From assembly GCA_902573565.1 (NCBI GenBank), contig CACGKI010000011.1, positions 1 to 47,506 of the forward strand: a stretch of DNA of 47,506 bases, in the 5' to 3' direction. This stretch comes from an uncultured Prochlorococcus sp. (lineage in GTDB: Bacteria; Cyanobacteriota; Cyanobacteriia; PCC-6307; Cyanobiaceae). This document shows positions 38,451 to 47,028 of the stretch, piece by piece. Below the pieces are notes generated by a model. The model was not told the origin of the DNA. It saw only the letters and a program-made list of their open reading frames with translations, and made no database searches. A program made the position numbers and the translations under genes. Position 1 is the stretch's first letter. Every line of letters starts with the position of its first letter.

Positions 38451-41351
38451 TTAAAGTACTTTTTTAAGATATTTTGCTGTATGACTTGTTTGATGTTTCG
38501 CTACATCTTCCGGAATGCCTTCTGCAATAATTTCGCCACCTTTATCTCCTCCATCAGGTCCTAAATCAATAATCCAATCAGAACATCGAATTACATCTAA
38601 GTTATGTTCGATTACGATTACAGAATTTCCTTTATCTACTAAACGTTGTATAACATCCATTAATTTATGAACATCATAAAAACTTAGACCCGTAGTTGGC
38701 TCATCAATCAAATAAAGAGTTTTTCCAGTAGCCCTTTTAGATAATTCTGTCGCTAACTTAACTCTTTGAGCCTCTCCACCAGATAATGTAGGTGCAGGTT
38801 GACCTAGTTTGACATATCCTAGGCCTACATCTACTAATGTGGATAATCTATCAGCAGCCTGAGGTATAGCAGAAAAAGTTTCTGCAGCCTGCTCAACAGT
38901 CATCTCTAAAACGTCAGATATATTAAAACCTTTGTATTTAACTTGAAGAGTTTCTCTATTAAAGCGAGCCCCTTTACATACTTCACATTGCACATAAACA
39001 TCAGGTAAAAAATTCATTTCGATCACATTAACTCCCTGCCCTTTACACGCTTCGCACCTTCCGCCTTTCACATTAAAACTAAACTGACCGGCTTGGTAAC
39101 CCCTTGCTTTAGCTTCCACTGTGGCTGTAAATATCTGCCGTATAGGATCAAAAGCACCTGTATAGGTTGCTGGGTTTGATCTTGGTGTTCTTCCAATTGG
39201 AGATTGATCAATAACTATTACTTTATCAATTGCCTTTATACCCTTTAATTCTTCTACCCCTTGAGGAAAAGGAACTTTTAATCCTAGTGAATGACACAAA
39301 GCAGGGTGAAGTAATTCATTAATCAAAGTACTTTTACCACTGCCACTAACACCAGTTACAGAAACTAATCTTCCTAATGGAAATTCTACAGATATATTCT
39401 TTAAATTATTTTTTGAACAATTGTTTAAAATTAAACTTTTTTTAACAGCTGATCTACGTTCTTTTGGAGTAGGAATTGACTTCCTACCACTAAGGTAAGC
39501 TCCAGTTAATGACCTCTCTGATTTCAAGACATCATGATATGATCCCTGAGCAATAATTTCACCACCATAAACGCCTGCACCTGGGCCAATATCCACTATA
39601 TAATCTGCAGATTTCATAGTATCTTCGTCATGTTCAACAACAACTAAAGTATTACCAAGGTCTCTTAAGCTTTTTAATGTTTCTAATAATCTGTCATTGT
39701 CTCTCTGATGTAAACCAATACTTGGTTCATCTAATACATATAGAACACCAGTGAGCCCTGCACCTATTTGCGTAGCTAATCTAATACGTTGAGCTTCTCC
39801 TCCAGACAAAGTCATTGCTGGCCTATCTAAGGTTAAATAATCTAAGCCAACATTAATTAAAAACTTCAAACGTAAACGTATTTCTTTTAAAACCAATTCA
39901 CCTATCTGCTTTTGTTTTTCTGATAAAGATATATTTTCTTTCTTAGTCTCACTTAATCCCATAATGCGCTCTACGTGAGTCAAGGTTTCAGAAACGCTTA
40001 TAGAAGTTAAATCAGTTATGTTATACGGGCCTAGTTTTACTGCCAAAGCCTCAGGTCTTAATCTTTTTCCAGAACATGTCTTACAAGGAACTAATTCTAG
40101 ATATTTTTCTAATTTTTGTTTAACTGATTCTCCATTAGCTTCATTCAATTGCCTTTCTAGTATCGGTAAGATTCCTTCGAAAGGTCTTTCAAAACCACTA
40201 GAAGTTTTAAAACGACTATCAGCTTGAATTAATATTGGTTTATCTGATCCCAAAAGAAGAACTTTTTTTTGCAAATCACTTAAATCTTTCCAAGGAGTTT
40301 TTAATTCAAAACCATAAGCTTGACCTACAGAATAAAGTAAAGAGAAATAATAAGTATTATCTTTTTCACTCCACGGAGCTATTGCAGCGTAAACAGGTAA
40401 TGTTTTATCTGGTATGACTCTATCGGCTGTAAATTTTTTTAAATAACCAATCCCATGGCAGTCTGGACAGGCCCCATATGGGCTGTTAAATGAAAATAAT
40501 CTAGGGGACAGTTCCTCAACAATAGAACCGTGTATGGGACATGCATAATTTTCTGAGTAAAGTTTTTCTCTATCTAAGTTAGGAGGTAAGTTTTCTCCTT
40601 TTTTAGGAACAACTTCAACTATTGCTAAACCATCTCCTCTTTTTAGACAAGTTTGTAGAGAGTCATTTAATCTTTCTTGAATACCCTCTCTTGCAATTAA
40701 TCTATCAACTACTACCTCAATATTATGAATTTGATTTTTATCTAATTCAATACTATCAGCAAGTTCTCTTACTTCGCCATTGATTCTTATCCTAGCGAAA
40801 CCCTCTGCAGCTAGTCCACTAATTAATTTTGTATGTGTTCCTTTTTTCCCTCTAACAACTGGAGCCAATAATTGGTACCTTGTTCCTTCTGGCAATAAAA
40901 GAATTTGATCAACCATTTCATCAATTGTTTGAGGCGCAATTGGAATTCCACAGTGATGACAATGTGGCTCACCAGCACGACCAAACAACAATCTTAGATA
41001 ATCTTGTATCTCTGTTACAGTTCCAACTGTTGATCGAGGGTTATGACTTGTAGATTTTTGATCAATTGAAATAGCAGGTGATAAGCCCTCAATATTATCA
41101 ACGTCTGGTTTATCGACTTGACCCAAAAATTGCCTTGCGTATGCAGAAAGACTTTCAACGTATCTTCTTTGACCTTCTGCAAAAATAGTATCAAAAGCTA
41201 AAGAACTTTTACCGCTTCCACTCACGCCTGTAAAAACTATAAATTTATTTCTTGGTAGGGAAAGATCAATATTTTTTAAATTATGCTGACGAGCTCCCCT
41301 AATATTAATTAAGTTTTCTTCTTCAAAATTATTATCAGTTTTGATAACCAT
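38451..41351 (-). CDS. uvrA: UvrABC system protein A
   Basis: 966 residues. The damage-recognition ATPase of nucleotide excision repair. The first Walker A GVSGSGKSS is at residues 41-49, with a second GVSGSGKST in the C-terminal half. ABC signatures are LSGGEAQRIRLA and LSGGEAQRVKLA. Zinc-finger cysteines are visible as CHHCG, CPDCHGIG, CKTCSGKR, and CEACKGQG with CEVCKG. It follows recN by 53 bases on the same strand. Confidence 0.98.
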   Translation of the reverse strand: MVIKTDNNFEEENLINIRGARQHNLKNIDLSLPRNKFIVFTGVSGSGKSSLAFDTIFAEGQRRYVESLSAYARQFLGQVDKPDVDNIEGLSPAISIDQKSTSHNPRSTVGTVTEIQDYLRLLFGRAGEPHCHHCGIPIAPQTIDEMVDQILLLPEGTRYQLLAPVVRGKKGTHTKLISGLAAEGFARIRINGEVRELADSIELDKNQIHNIEVVVDRLIAREGIQERLNDSLQTCLKRGDGLAIVEVVPKKGENLPPNLDREKLYSENYACPIHGSIVEELSPRLFSFNSPYGACPDCHGIGYLKKFTADRVIPDKTLPVYAAIAPWSEKDNTYYFSLLYSVGQAYGFELKTPWKDLSDLQKKVLLLGSDKPILIQADSRFKTSSGFERPFEGILPILERQLNEANGESVKQKLEKYLELVPCKTCSGKRLRPEALAVKLGPYNITDLTSISVSETLTHVERIMGLSETKKENISLSEKQKQIGELVLKEIRLRLKFLINVGLDYLTLDRPAMTLSGGEAQRIRLATQIGAGLTGVLYVLDEPSIGLHQRDNDRLLETLKSLRDLGNTLVVVEHDEDTMKSADYIVDIGPGAGVYGGEIIAQGSYHDVLKSERSLTGAYLSGRKSIPTPKERRSAVKKSLILNNCSKNNLKNISVEFPLGRLVSVTGVSGSGKSTLINELLHPALCHSLGLKVPFPQGVEELKGIKAIDKVIVIDQSPIGRTPRSNPATYTGAFDPIRQIFTATVEAKARGYQAGQFSFNVKGGRCEACKGQGVNVIEMNFLPDVYVQCEVCKGARFNRETLQVKYKGFNISDVLEMTVEQAAETFSAIPQAADRLSTLVDVGLGYVKLGQPAPTLSGGEAQRVKLATELSKRATGKTLYLIDEPTTGLSFYDVHKLMDVIQRLVDKGNSVIVIEHNLDVIRCSDWIIDLGPDGGDKGGEIIAEGIPEDVAKHQTSHTAKYLKKVL

Positions 41352-41378
41352 GTTTAAATCGAATGGTGATTTAAAAAG

Positions 41379-41389
41379 ACTATTATAGT
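41379..41389 (-). promoter_or_regulatory. Possible uvrA promoter -10 element within a short palindrome
   Basis: The minus strand reads TATAAT (41387-41382) inside the palindrome ACTATTATAGT. There is no matching -35 at 16-18 bases, which is not unusual for Prochlorococcus promoters. It could allow uvrA to be transcribed independently of recN. Confidence 0.35.
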
Positions 41390-41404
41390 AGAATTTTTTC
41401 TATT

Positions 41405-43081
41405 TTATGCAGCAGCTTGATCAAGAAGTCTTGAAGCATATTCATTTACTTCTGATGAACCTCCACCGATAAGTTCTATTAATTCATTTTTTCTTTGTTT
41501 TTTTGTAGTTAGTTTTAATATTGAGGTATAAGTTATTCCGTCAATAACGTTTTTATTGACCTTAAAATGCGCTAATCCTCGAGCAGCCAAAAAAGGCTGA
41601 TGTGTAATACATAAAACCTGTTGATCTTTAGAAATTTCTTTTATAAGCTCAACCAAAGAAAGTAAAGATTTACCACTTAAACCGCTATCAATTTCATCCA
41701 AAAAGAAAGTATTTGGTTTTTTAGAAATGCTAGATTTAATGGCTAATAAAAATCTTGACATTTCTCCACCTGAAATAACATTTGATAATGGAGCAAGCTT
41801 CTGATCAGGATTAGCAGAAAACAAAAAATTTATATTATCAATTCCATCGCTAGATGGCTTACATTCTGAAAATTGAATTGAAAAATTTGCATTTTCTAAT
41901 CCTAAATCCCTTAAAATGGAAATTACTGAATTTTGTAACTGTTTAGCAATTTTTTTTCTTTCAGTAGATTGCGTTAGAAATAAAGAATTTAAATTATTTT
42001 GTAAGTTTTTTATTTGATTTTCTATGTTGCAAATCTCATTATCATTATCTTTTTTTAGAAAATATTTCCTTAATTGATCTCGCTTTTCAATTAATTTTGG
42101 TATCTCCAATGAAAAAGTTCTCTCTAAGTTTTTTAAAAAAAATAATCTTTCTTGTATTTCTGAAAGGTTAGATTCATCCTTATCAATGTCTTGTATATAT
42201 GAGTTTAAAGCAAAAATTAAATCTTCAACATAAGTTTGGATATCTAATAAACTTTCTCTAAACTTTTGAATTTTTAAATCAAAATCTGCTGCTCTATTTA
42301 AATTTTTTATTGATTGATTTATTAAAGACGCTACTGATGGTTCATCATGACTGAAATTATTTAAATTATTTAAAGATGAATGAATTGAATTGTTTATTTC
42401 TAGATTATTTACAAGTTTATTTTCTTTTAACTCTAATTCTAAGATTTCCTGACTAGACCCCAAATTAGCTTCCTCTAGAGTTTTCAATATTTGTTTAGTT
42501 ATTAAGATATTTTCTTCTTGTTTCTTAGAGGATTCTATTTTTTCATTCATTAATCCTTCTAAAAATTGAGTTTCCTCCCATATATTTTTAATCTTGGCAC
42601 TTGTGTCTTTCAATTCTTGCGAACATAAATCATCAATAATTAGTCTTCTCTTATCTTGAGAATCAAATATAAAAGTATCTGCTTGACCTGCAAAATCAAT
42701 TAAGAATTGACCAAGTTCTTCTAATAATTTTTTATTAATTGATAAATTATTAAGGCTATATTTAGAAAAAACTTTATCATTTTTTTTATAAGATATTCTT
42801 TTGATATTTAGCACTGAATTACTTTTAAAACCATTACTAATTAACCAATTATTAATTTGAAAAGAAGAAGAAAATTTTGCCTCTACAGCACAATGATCTT
42901 TTCCTGGACGTATTAAGTGCTTTAAAGGTATATTAGTTCCACCAAATAAAACATTTAAGGAATCTAAAATTAAAGATTTTCCTGAGCCAGAATCCCCAGT
43001 AATTATGTTCAAACCTTTTTCGAAATTAATTTCTATAATCTCTATTAAGGCAATATTTTTTATCTTTAATTGTATTAGCAT
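41405..43081 (-). CDS. recN: DNA repair protein RecN
   Basis: 558 residues. An SMC-like ATPase that acts early in double-strand-break repair. Walker A GDSGSGKS is at residues 29-36, with a long central coiled-coil region (about 150-360). The C-terminal ATPase half carries the ABC signature ISGGEMSRFLLAIKS and Walker B FFLDEIDSGLSG, then ITHQPFLAARG. Length and layout are normal for RecN. uvrA follows on the same strand, so a repair transcript is plausible. Divergent from the UbiB-family gene across 68 A/T-rich bases. Confidence 0.96.
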   Translation of the reverse strand: MLIQLKIKNIALIEIIEINFEKGLNIITGDSGSGKSLILDSLNVLFGGTNIPLKHLIRPGKDHCAVEAKFSSSFQINNWLISNGFKSNSVLNIKRISYKKNDKVFSKYSLNNLSINKKLLEELGQFLIDFAGQADTFIFDSQDKRRLIIDDLCSQELKDTSAKIKNIWEETQFLEGLMNEKIESSKKQEENILITKQILKTLEEANLGSSQEILELELKENKLVNNLEINNSIHSSLNNLNNFSHDEPSVASLINQSIKNLNRAADFDLKIQKFRESLLDIQTYVEDLIFALNSYIQDIDKDESNLSEIQERLFFLKNLERTFSLEIPKLIEKRDQLRKYFLKKDNDNEICNIENQIKNLQNNLNSLFLTQSTERKKIAKQLQNSVISILRDLGLENANFSIQFSECKPSSDGIDNINFLFSANPDQKLAPLSNVISGGEMSRFLLAIKSSISKKPNTFFLDEIDSGLSGKSLLSLVELIKEISKDQQVLCITHQPFLAARGLAHFKVNKNVIDGITYTSILKLTTKKQRKNELIELIGGGSSEVNEYASRLLDQAAA

Positions 43082-43149
43082 GATAAATCTTCCATATAAA
43101 AAAATTAACTTCTTTTTTAAAAAAATAAAGGTTTTAAATATATAAAGTT

Positions 43150-45006
43150 ATGAAAGAAGACTTTACTGATTTTATTGAAGTATCTGGACTGTTGGATTAT
43201 GATCCAGAAACAATATCTAAAATTTATAAAAAGAACCCAAAAAGACTTTTAAAAAGACTTTGGCAAACACTCATACCTATCTTTGCCTATTTATTTTCTG
43301 TTGGGTGGGATAAATTAACTGGTAGATTAAAAAACAAAGAAAAAGCAAGATTAAGAGCAAAAGAATTAACAAATCTTTTAGTGAAACTTGGTCCAGCATT
43401 TGTTAAAGCAGGTCAAGCTTTATCAACAAGACCAGATATCATTCCGGGGATTCTTCTTGAAGAATTATCTGAATTGCAAGATCAACTTCCAGGATTTGAC
43501 GGAGATAAAGCTATGGAATTAATAGAAGAAGATTTAGGATCCAAAGTAGACGAAATTTATTTAGAAATTGATAAAGAACCAATTTCTGCAGCTTCCTTGG
43601 GACAAGTGCACAAAGCTAAACTAAAGAATGAGGAAGTAGTTGCAGTTAAAGTCCAACGCCCAGGCTTAAGAGAACAAATAACTTTAGATCTTTACATAGT
43701 AAGAAATATTGCTTATTGGCTAAAAAATAATATTGGATTGATAAGAAGCGATCTCGTGGCATTAATTGATGAATTAGGCAAAAGAGTTTTTGAAGAGATG
43801 GACTACTTAAATGAAGCTGAAAATGCTGAAAAGTTTAGAAATTTACATAAACATAACCAAATGATTGCTGTTCCAAAAATTTATAAAGAAATAACTTCAA
43901 GAAGAGTGTTAACTATGGAATGGATTGATGGTACAAAATTAACCAATCTAGAAGATGTAAAAAAATTAGGAATTGATCCAGACAAAATGATTGATATAGG
44001 AGTGCAGTGTAGTTTAGAGCAACTTTTAGAACATGGTTTTTTTCATGCTGACCCTCATCCAGGTAATTTATTAGCTCTGAAGGATGGAAGACTATGTTAT
44101 CTAGATTTTGGAATGATGAGTGAGGTCTCTAGAGATTCAAGGTCTGGATTAATACAAGCAGTTGTACATTTGGTAAACAAAAACTTCGATAAACTTTCTC
44201 AAGATTTCGTAAAATTAGGATTTTTATCTGAAGAAGTAAATCTAGAGCCGATTGTTCCAGCATTTCAAGATGTTTTTATTAATGCAGTTGAACAAGGAGT
44301 TTCAAAGATGGATTTCAAAAGTGTTACAGACGATATGTCTGGTGTGATGTACAAATTCCCTTTCAGATTACCTCCATATTATGCTCTTATAATTAGGTCT
44401 TTGCTTACATTAGAAGGAATTGCTTTAAGCGTAGACCCAAACTTTAAAATATTAGGTGCAGCTTATCCATATTTTGCGAGAAGGTTAATGGAAGATCCGG
44501 ATCCACAATTAAGAGAAAGCTTGAAAGAAATGCTTTTTGATAATAAAAAATTTAAATGGGACCGCTTAGAAGATCTACTATCTAACGCCGCAAAACAAAC
44601 TAATCTTGATTTGGAAAAACTTTTAGATGAAGTCATAAATCTTCTTTTTTCTCCAAATGGCGGATTTCTCAGAGATGAAATAATTGAAGGATTAACAAAT
44701 CAAATAGATTCATTTAATCTAAAAATATTAAAAAATTTAAATAACTACCTTCCAAGCTCAATTAAAATAAATACGACTATTGAAAGCAACAATTTAAATG
44801 ACCTTATAATGTACGTTGAACCATTAAGAAACTTCTTAGAAATTGTGCAAAAAGTTCCTGGCTACTCAATTGATATTTTTCTGAAAAGAATTCCTCGACT
44901 TATAAATGAGCCTTATACAAAGGAGATGGGTATAAAAATTGCAAGAAAAGTAACAGAGAAAGGTATGGTTAGACTTGTAAAGATTGCTGCTGGTTCAAAT
45001 ATTTAA
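43150..45006 (+). CDS. ABC1/UbiB (AarF)-family atypical kinase
   Basis: 618 residues. The family's KxGQ motif is K86-Q89 (FVKAGQALSTRPD), followed by ISAASLGQVHKA and the nucleotide-binding lysine 167 in VAVKVQRPG. FHADPHPGNLL and LDFGMM supply the catalytic and metal residues. Members act in quinone/prenyl-lipid metabolism or its regulation (UbiB, plastid ABC1K proteins). A plastoquinone or tocopherol link is likely but inferred. It probably associates with membrane lipids. The DUF1400-like gene starts one base after its stop. Confidence 0.93.
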   Translation: MKEDFTDFIEVSGLLDYDPETISKIYKKNPKRLLKRLWQTLIPIFAYLFSVGWDKLTGRLKNKEKARLRAKELTNLLVKLGPAFVKAGQALSTRPDIIPGILLEELSELQDQLPGFDGDKAMELIEEDLGSKVDEIYLEIDKEPISAASLGQVHKAKLKNEEVVAVKVQRPGLREQITLDLYIVRNIAYWLKNNIGLIRSDLVALIDELGKRVFEEMDYLNEAENAEKFRNLHKHNQMIAVPKIYKEITSRRVLTMEWIDGTKLTNLEDVKKLGIDPDKMIDIGVQCSLEQLLEHGFFHADPHPGNLLALKDGRLCYLDFGMMSEVSRDSRSGLIQAVVHLVNKNFDKLSQDFVKLGFLSEEVNLEPIVPAFQDVFINAVEQGVSKMDFKSVTDDMSGVMYKFPFRLPPYYALIIRSLLTLEGIALSVDPNFKILGAAYPYFARRLMEDPDPQLRESLKEMLFDNKKFKWDRLEDLLSNAAKQTNLDLEKLLDEVINLLFSPNGGFLRDEIIEGLTNQIDSFNLKILKNLNNYLPSSIKINTTIESNNLNDLIMYVEPLRNFLEIVQKVPGYSIDIFLKRIPRLINEPYTKEMGIKIARKVTEKGMVRLVKIAAGSNI

Positions 45007-45007
45007 A

Positions 45008-45580
45008 ATGAAATTTAAGAAAATTTTGATAGCTAAATTATTTTTTCTTTTAGTAAGTTATCAATCAGTTTTTAATATTTCAAGAGCTAATGCTGCAGAA
45101 GAAATCAAAATTATTTACAGCATATTTTCAAGAACAATTGAAGTCAATTCGTTAAAAAAATTCGCTGAACAAGGTGATTCTACAAAAAAATTAAGGAGAA
45201 TTATAAGAGCAACTGGTTCTCCAGATGAAGAATTTAGATCAGTATTAAATAAAAATTTTGAAGTACCCATTACTATTGCCAGCAAATTAGTATATTCAGA
45301 AATAGGCAACATTTTTCTAACAAGACTTTCATCTATTGTTCACCCTTCCAGAGCAGATGATGAAAGAACCGGTATGTTAGCTCTTAGAGCAAGTGTAGTT
45401 CAAGGTATAAAAATAGGAGGTGGAAAAATAAATCTGATAAATTTCTTTGAAGGCTATCCAACTAAAACTGTTATTTTAGATGTCAACGCTTTGAGCAAAG
45501 TAATGAATAAAGTAGAATCAATTTCAGAGTTATTAGACTTTTTTACAAATTCCCCACTAGAGAAAATCAAAACAAATTAA
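45008..45580 (+). CDS. DUF1400-like exported protein
   Basis: 190 residues from the ATG at 45008, one base after the UbiB-family stop; the open frame continues upstream into that gene. The N-terminus is a signal peptide: basic MKFKKILIAK, hydrophobic LFFLLVSYQSVF, and ANAA-E as the likely cleavage site. The mature part fits the cyanobacterial DUF1400 pattern (IIYSIFSRTIEVNSLKKFAEQ), sometimes found before an alpha/beta-hydrolase domain that is not present here. Function unknown; exported to periplasm or lumen. Confidence 0.8.
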   Translation: MKFKKILIAKLFFLLVSYQSVFNISRANAAEEIKIIYSIFSRTIEVNSLKKFAEQGDSTKKLRRIIRATGSPDEEFRSVLNKNFEVPITIASKLVYSEIGNIFLTRLSSIVHPSRADDERTGMLALRASVVQGIKIGGGKINLINFFEGYPTKTVILDVNALSKVMNKVESISELLDFFTNSPLEKIKTN

Positions 45581-45586
45581 TTAACT

Positions 45587-46690
45587 ATGGTGTTATTAAA
45601 TAAAATCAAAAATAAACTACGCTTAAATTACAGAAAAAAAAGATGGCCGGGTCTAATCAATGCTTATAAACAATATCTTCCAGTTTCCAAAAAAACTCCC
45701 ATTATCTCTCTTAATGAAGGAAATACACCCCTAATTTTTAGTGATTTCGTTAGCAAATTAATTGGGAATGGAACAAAAGTTTTTCTAAAGTATGATGGCT
45801 TAAATCCCACAGGCTCTTTTAAAGATCGGGGAATGACTATGGCTATTAGCAAAGCAAAAGAAGAGGGCCGTGAAGCAGTTATTTGTGCAAGTACTGGAAA
45901 CACTTCTGCTGCAGCTGCAGCTTATGCTTCTAGAGGTGGATTAAAGCCTTATGTTTTAATTCCAGAAGGATTTGTTGCACAAGGAAAGCTTGCACAAGCT
46001 TTAATGTATGGAGCCGAAATTATTTCTATTAATGGAAATTTTGATAAGGCTTTAGAAATTGTAAGAGATTTATCTGCAGAATATCCAATAGAACTTGTTA
46101 ATTCAGTAAATCCATATAGGATACAAGGCCAAAAGACAGCTGCCTTCGAAATTGTTGATGACTTAGGTTTTGCACCGGATTGGCTTTGTATTCCAATGGG
46201 CAATGCAGGAAATATAACTGCTTATTGGTTGGGTTTTCAAGAATATTCAAAAATAAAAAGAAATATAAATTTACCAACTATGATGGGTTTTCAGTCTGAA
46301 GGCTCTGCTCCGTTAGTAAAAAACATTATAGTTAAAGATCCAGAGACTATTGCAACAGCAATAAGAATTGGAAATCCTGTTAATAGAGAAAAAGCGAAAA
46401 AAGTAAAAAAAGAAAGCAAGGGAGACTTTCAATCAGTTACTGATGAAGAAATAATTAATGCTTATAAAATCCTTGCTAAAGAAGGAGTATTTTGTGAACC
46501 TGCCAGTGCAGCATCTGTTGCTGGACTAATTAAAAATAAAAATAGAATTCAAAAAGAATCAACTATTGTTTGTGTTCTTACTGGAAATGGCTTAAAAGAT
46601 CCTGATTGCGCTATTAAAAATAATGATGCTGTATTTAAAAAGAATGTTGAACCGTCTTTAATGAATATTACTAAAATTTTAGGATATTAA
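45587..46690 (+). CDS. thrC: Threonine synthase
   Basis: 367 residues. It converts O-phosphohomoserine to threonine with PLP. The PLP lysine is K79 in [24 protein letters not shown] and the later [12 protein letters not shown] and [10 protein letters not shown] are the fold-type II and threonine-synthase motifs. NEGNTPL near residue 41 is also typical. It lies 6 bases after the DUF1400-like gene and is the last gene before the origin region. No clear terminator follows the stop. Confidence 0.96.
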   Translation: MVLLNKIKNKLRLNYRKKRWPGLINAYKQYLPVSKKTPIISLNEGNTPLIFSDFVSKLIGNGTKVFLKYDGLNPTGSFKDRGMTMAISKAKEEGREAVICASTGNTSAAAAAYASRGGLKPYVLIPEGFVAQGKLAQALMYGAEIISINGNFDKALEIVRDLSAEYPIELVNSVNPYRIQGQKTAAFEIVDDLGFAPDWLCIPMGNAGNITAYWLGFQEYSKIKRNINLPTMMGFQSEGSAPLVKNIIVKDPETIATAIRIGNPVNREKAKKVKKESKGDFQSVTDEEIINAYKILAKEGVFCEPASAASVAGLIKNKNRIQKESTIVCVLTGNGLKDPDCAIKNNDAVFKKNVEPSLMNITKILGY

Positions 46691-46883
46691 AAACCAAAAA
46701 AATTAGTGTCTGTGGAAATCAATTAAAAACATAAAATTTTTGTGTAAAAACGAATCAAAATTAATTGAATTTGTTGAGTATTTTTTTGTAAATTCTGAAT
46801 CTTGATATTTAATCAACAAATAAGAAATATTTTCCACTTATTTTATATCTCTCAAACTATGTAAAAAGCTCATTAAAAGTTGA

Positions 46884-46917
46884 TTATCCACAGTTTCCAC
46901 AGGTACTACTACTACTA
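46884..46917 (+). other. Putative DnaA-trio basal unwinding element
   Basis: Two DnaA boxes lie end to end (46884-46892, 46893-46901), then GGTA, then CTA four times (46906-46917), then A/T-only DNA. In other bacteria DnaA oligomers load from boxes onto repeated 3'-GAT-5' trinucleotides of one strand, which are CTA on the other. Order, polarity and spacing match that scheme. Confidence 0.65.
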
Positions 46918-46971
46918 TATTTTTTATTTTTAATTAAATTTTTTATTAATGATAGAGAATAAAATAATTTA

Positions 46972-47000
46972 TTGAATTTAATTTGCGAAAAAAGTATATT
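46972..47000 (+). promoter_or_regulatory. Sigma70-type promoter of dnaN
   Basis: TTGAAT (46972-46977), a 17-base spacer, and TATATT (46995-47000). Transcription would start near 47007, about 22 bases before the dnaN ATG. That start lies inside the DnaA-box match at 47004-47012. Confidence 0.6.
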
Positions 47001-47028
47001 GAGTGTGTAAAAAAAATTCCAAACCCAA

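Larger units (their letters stand above)
46711..47012. other. oriC: Probable chromosomal replication origin (oriC) with DnaA boxes
   Basis: The 338-base thrC-dnaN gap has no ORF but a cluster of DnaA-box matches. TTATCCACA (46884-46892, plus), and TGTGTAAAA at 46741-46749 and again at 47004-47012 (minus TTTTACACA), fit TTWTNCACA perfectly. TGTGGAAAT (46711-46719, minus), TTTTCCACT (46830-46838, plus) and GTTTCCACA (46893-46901, plus) each miss one position of TTTTCCACA. A nearly G/C-free stretch (46918-46960) follows. Prochlorococcus chromosomes are conventionally numbered from dnaN, and origins there have been placed beside it. dnaA itself is elsewhere. Confidence 0.8.

Noticed and set aside
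43082..43149. LexA box between recN and the UbiB-family gene
   Set aside because: No GTAC half-sites are present in the gap.
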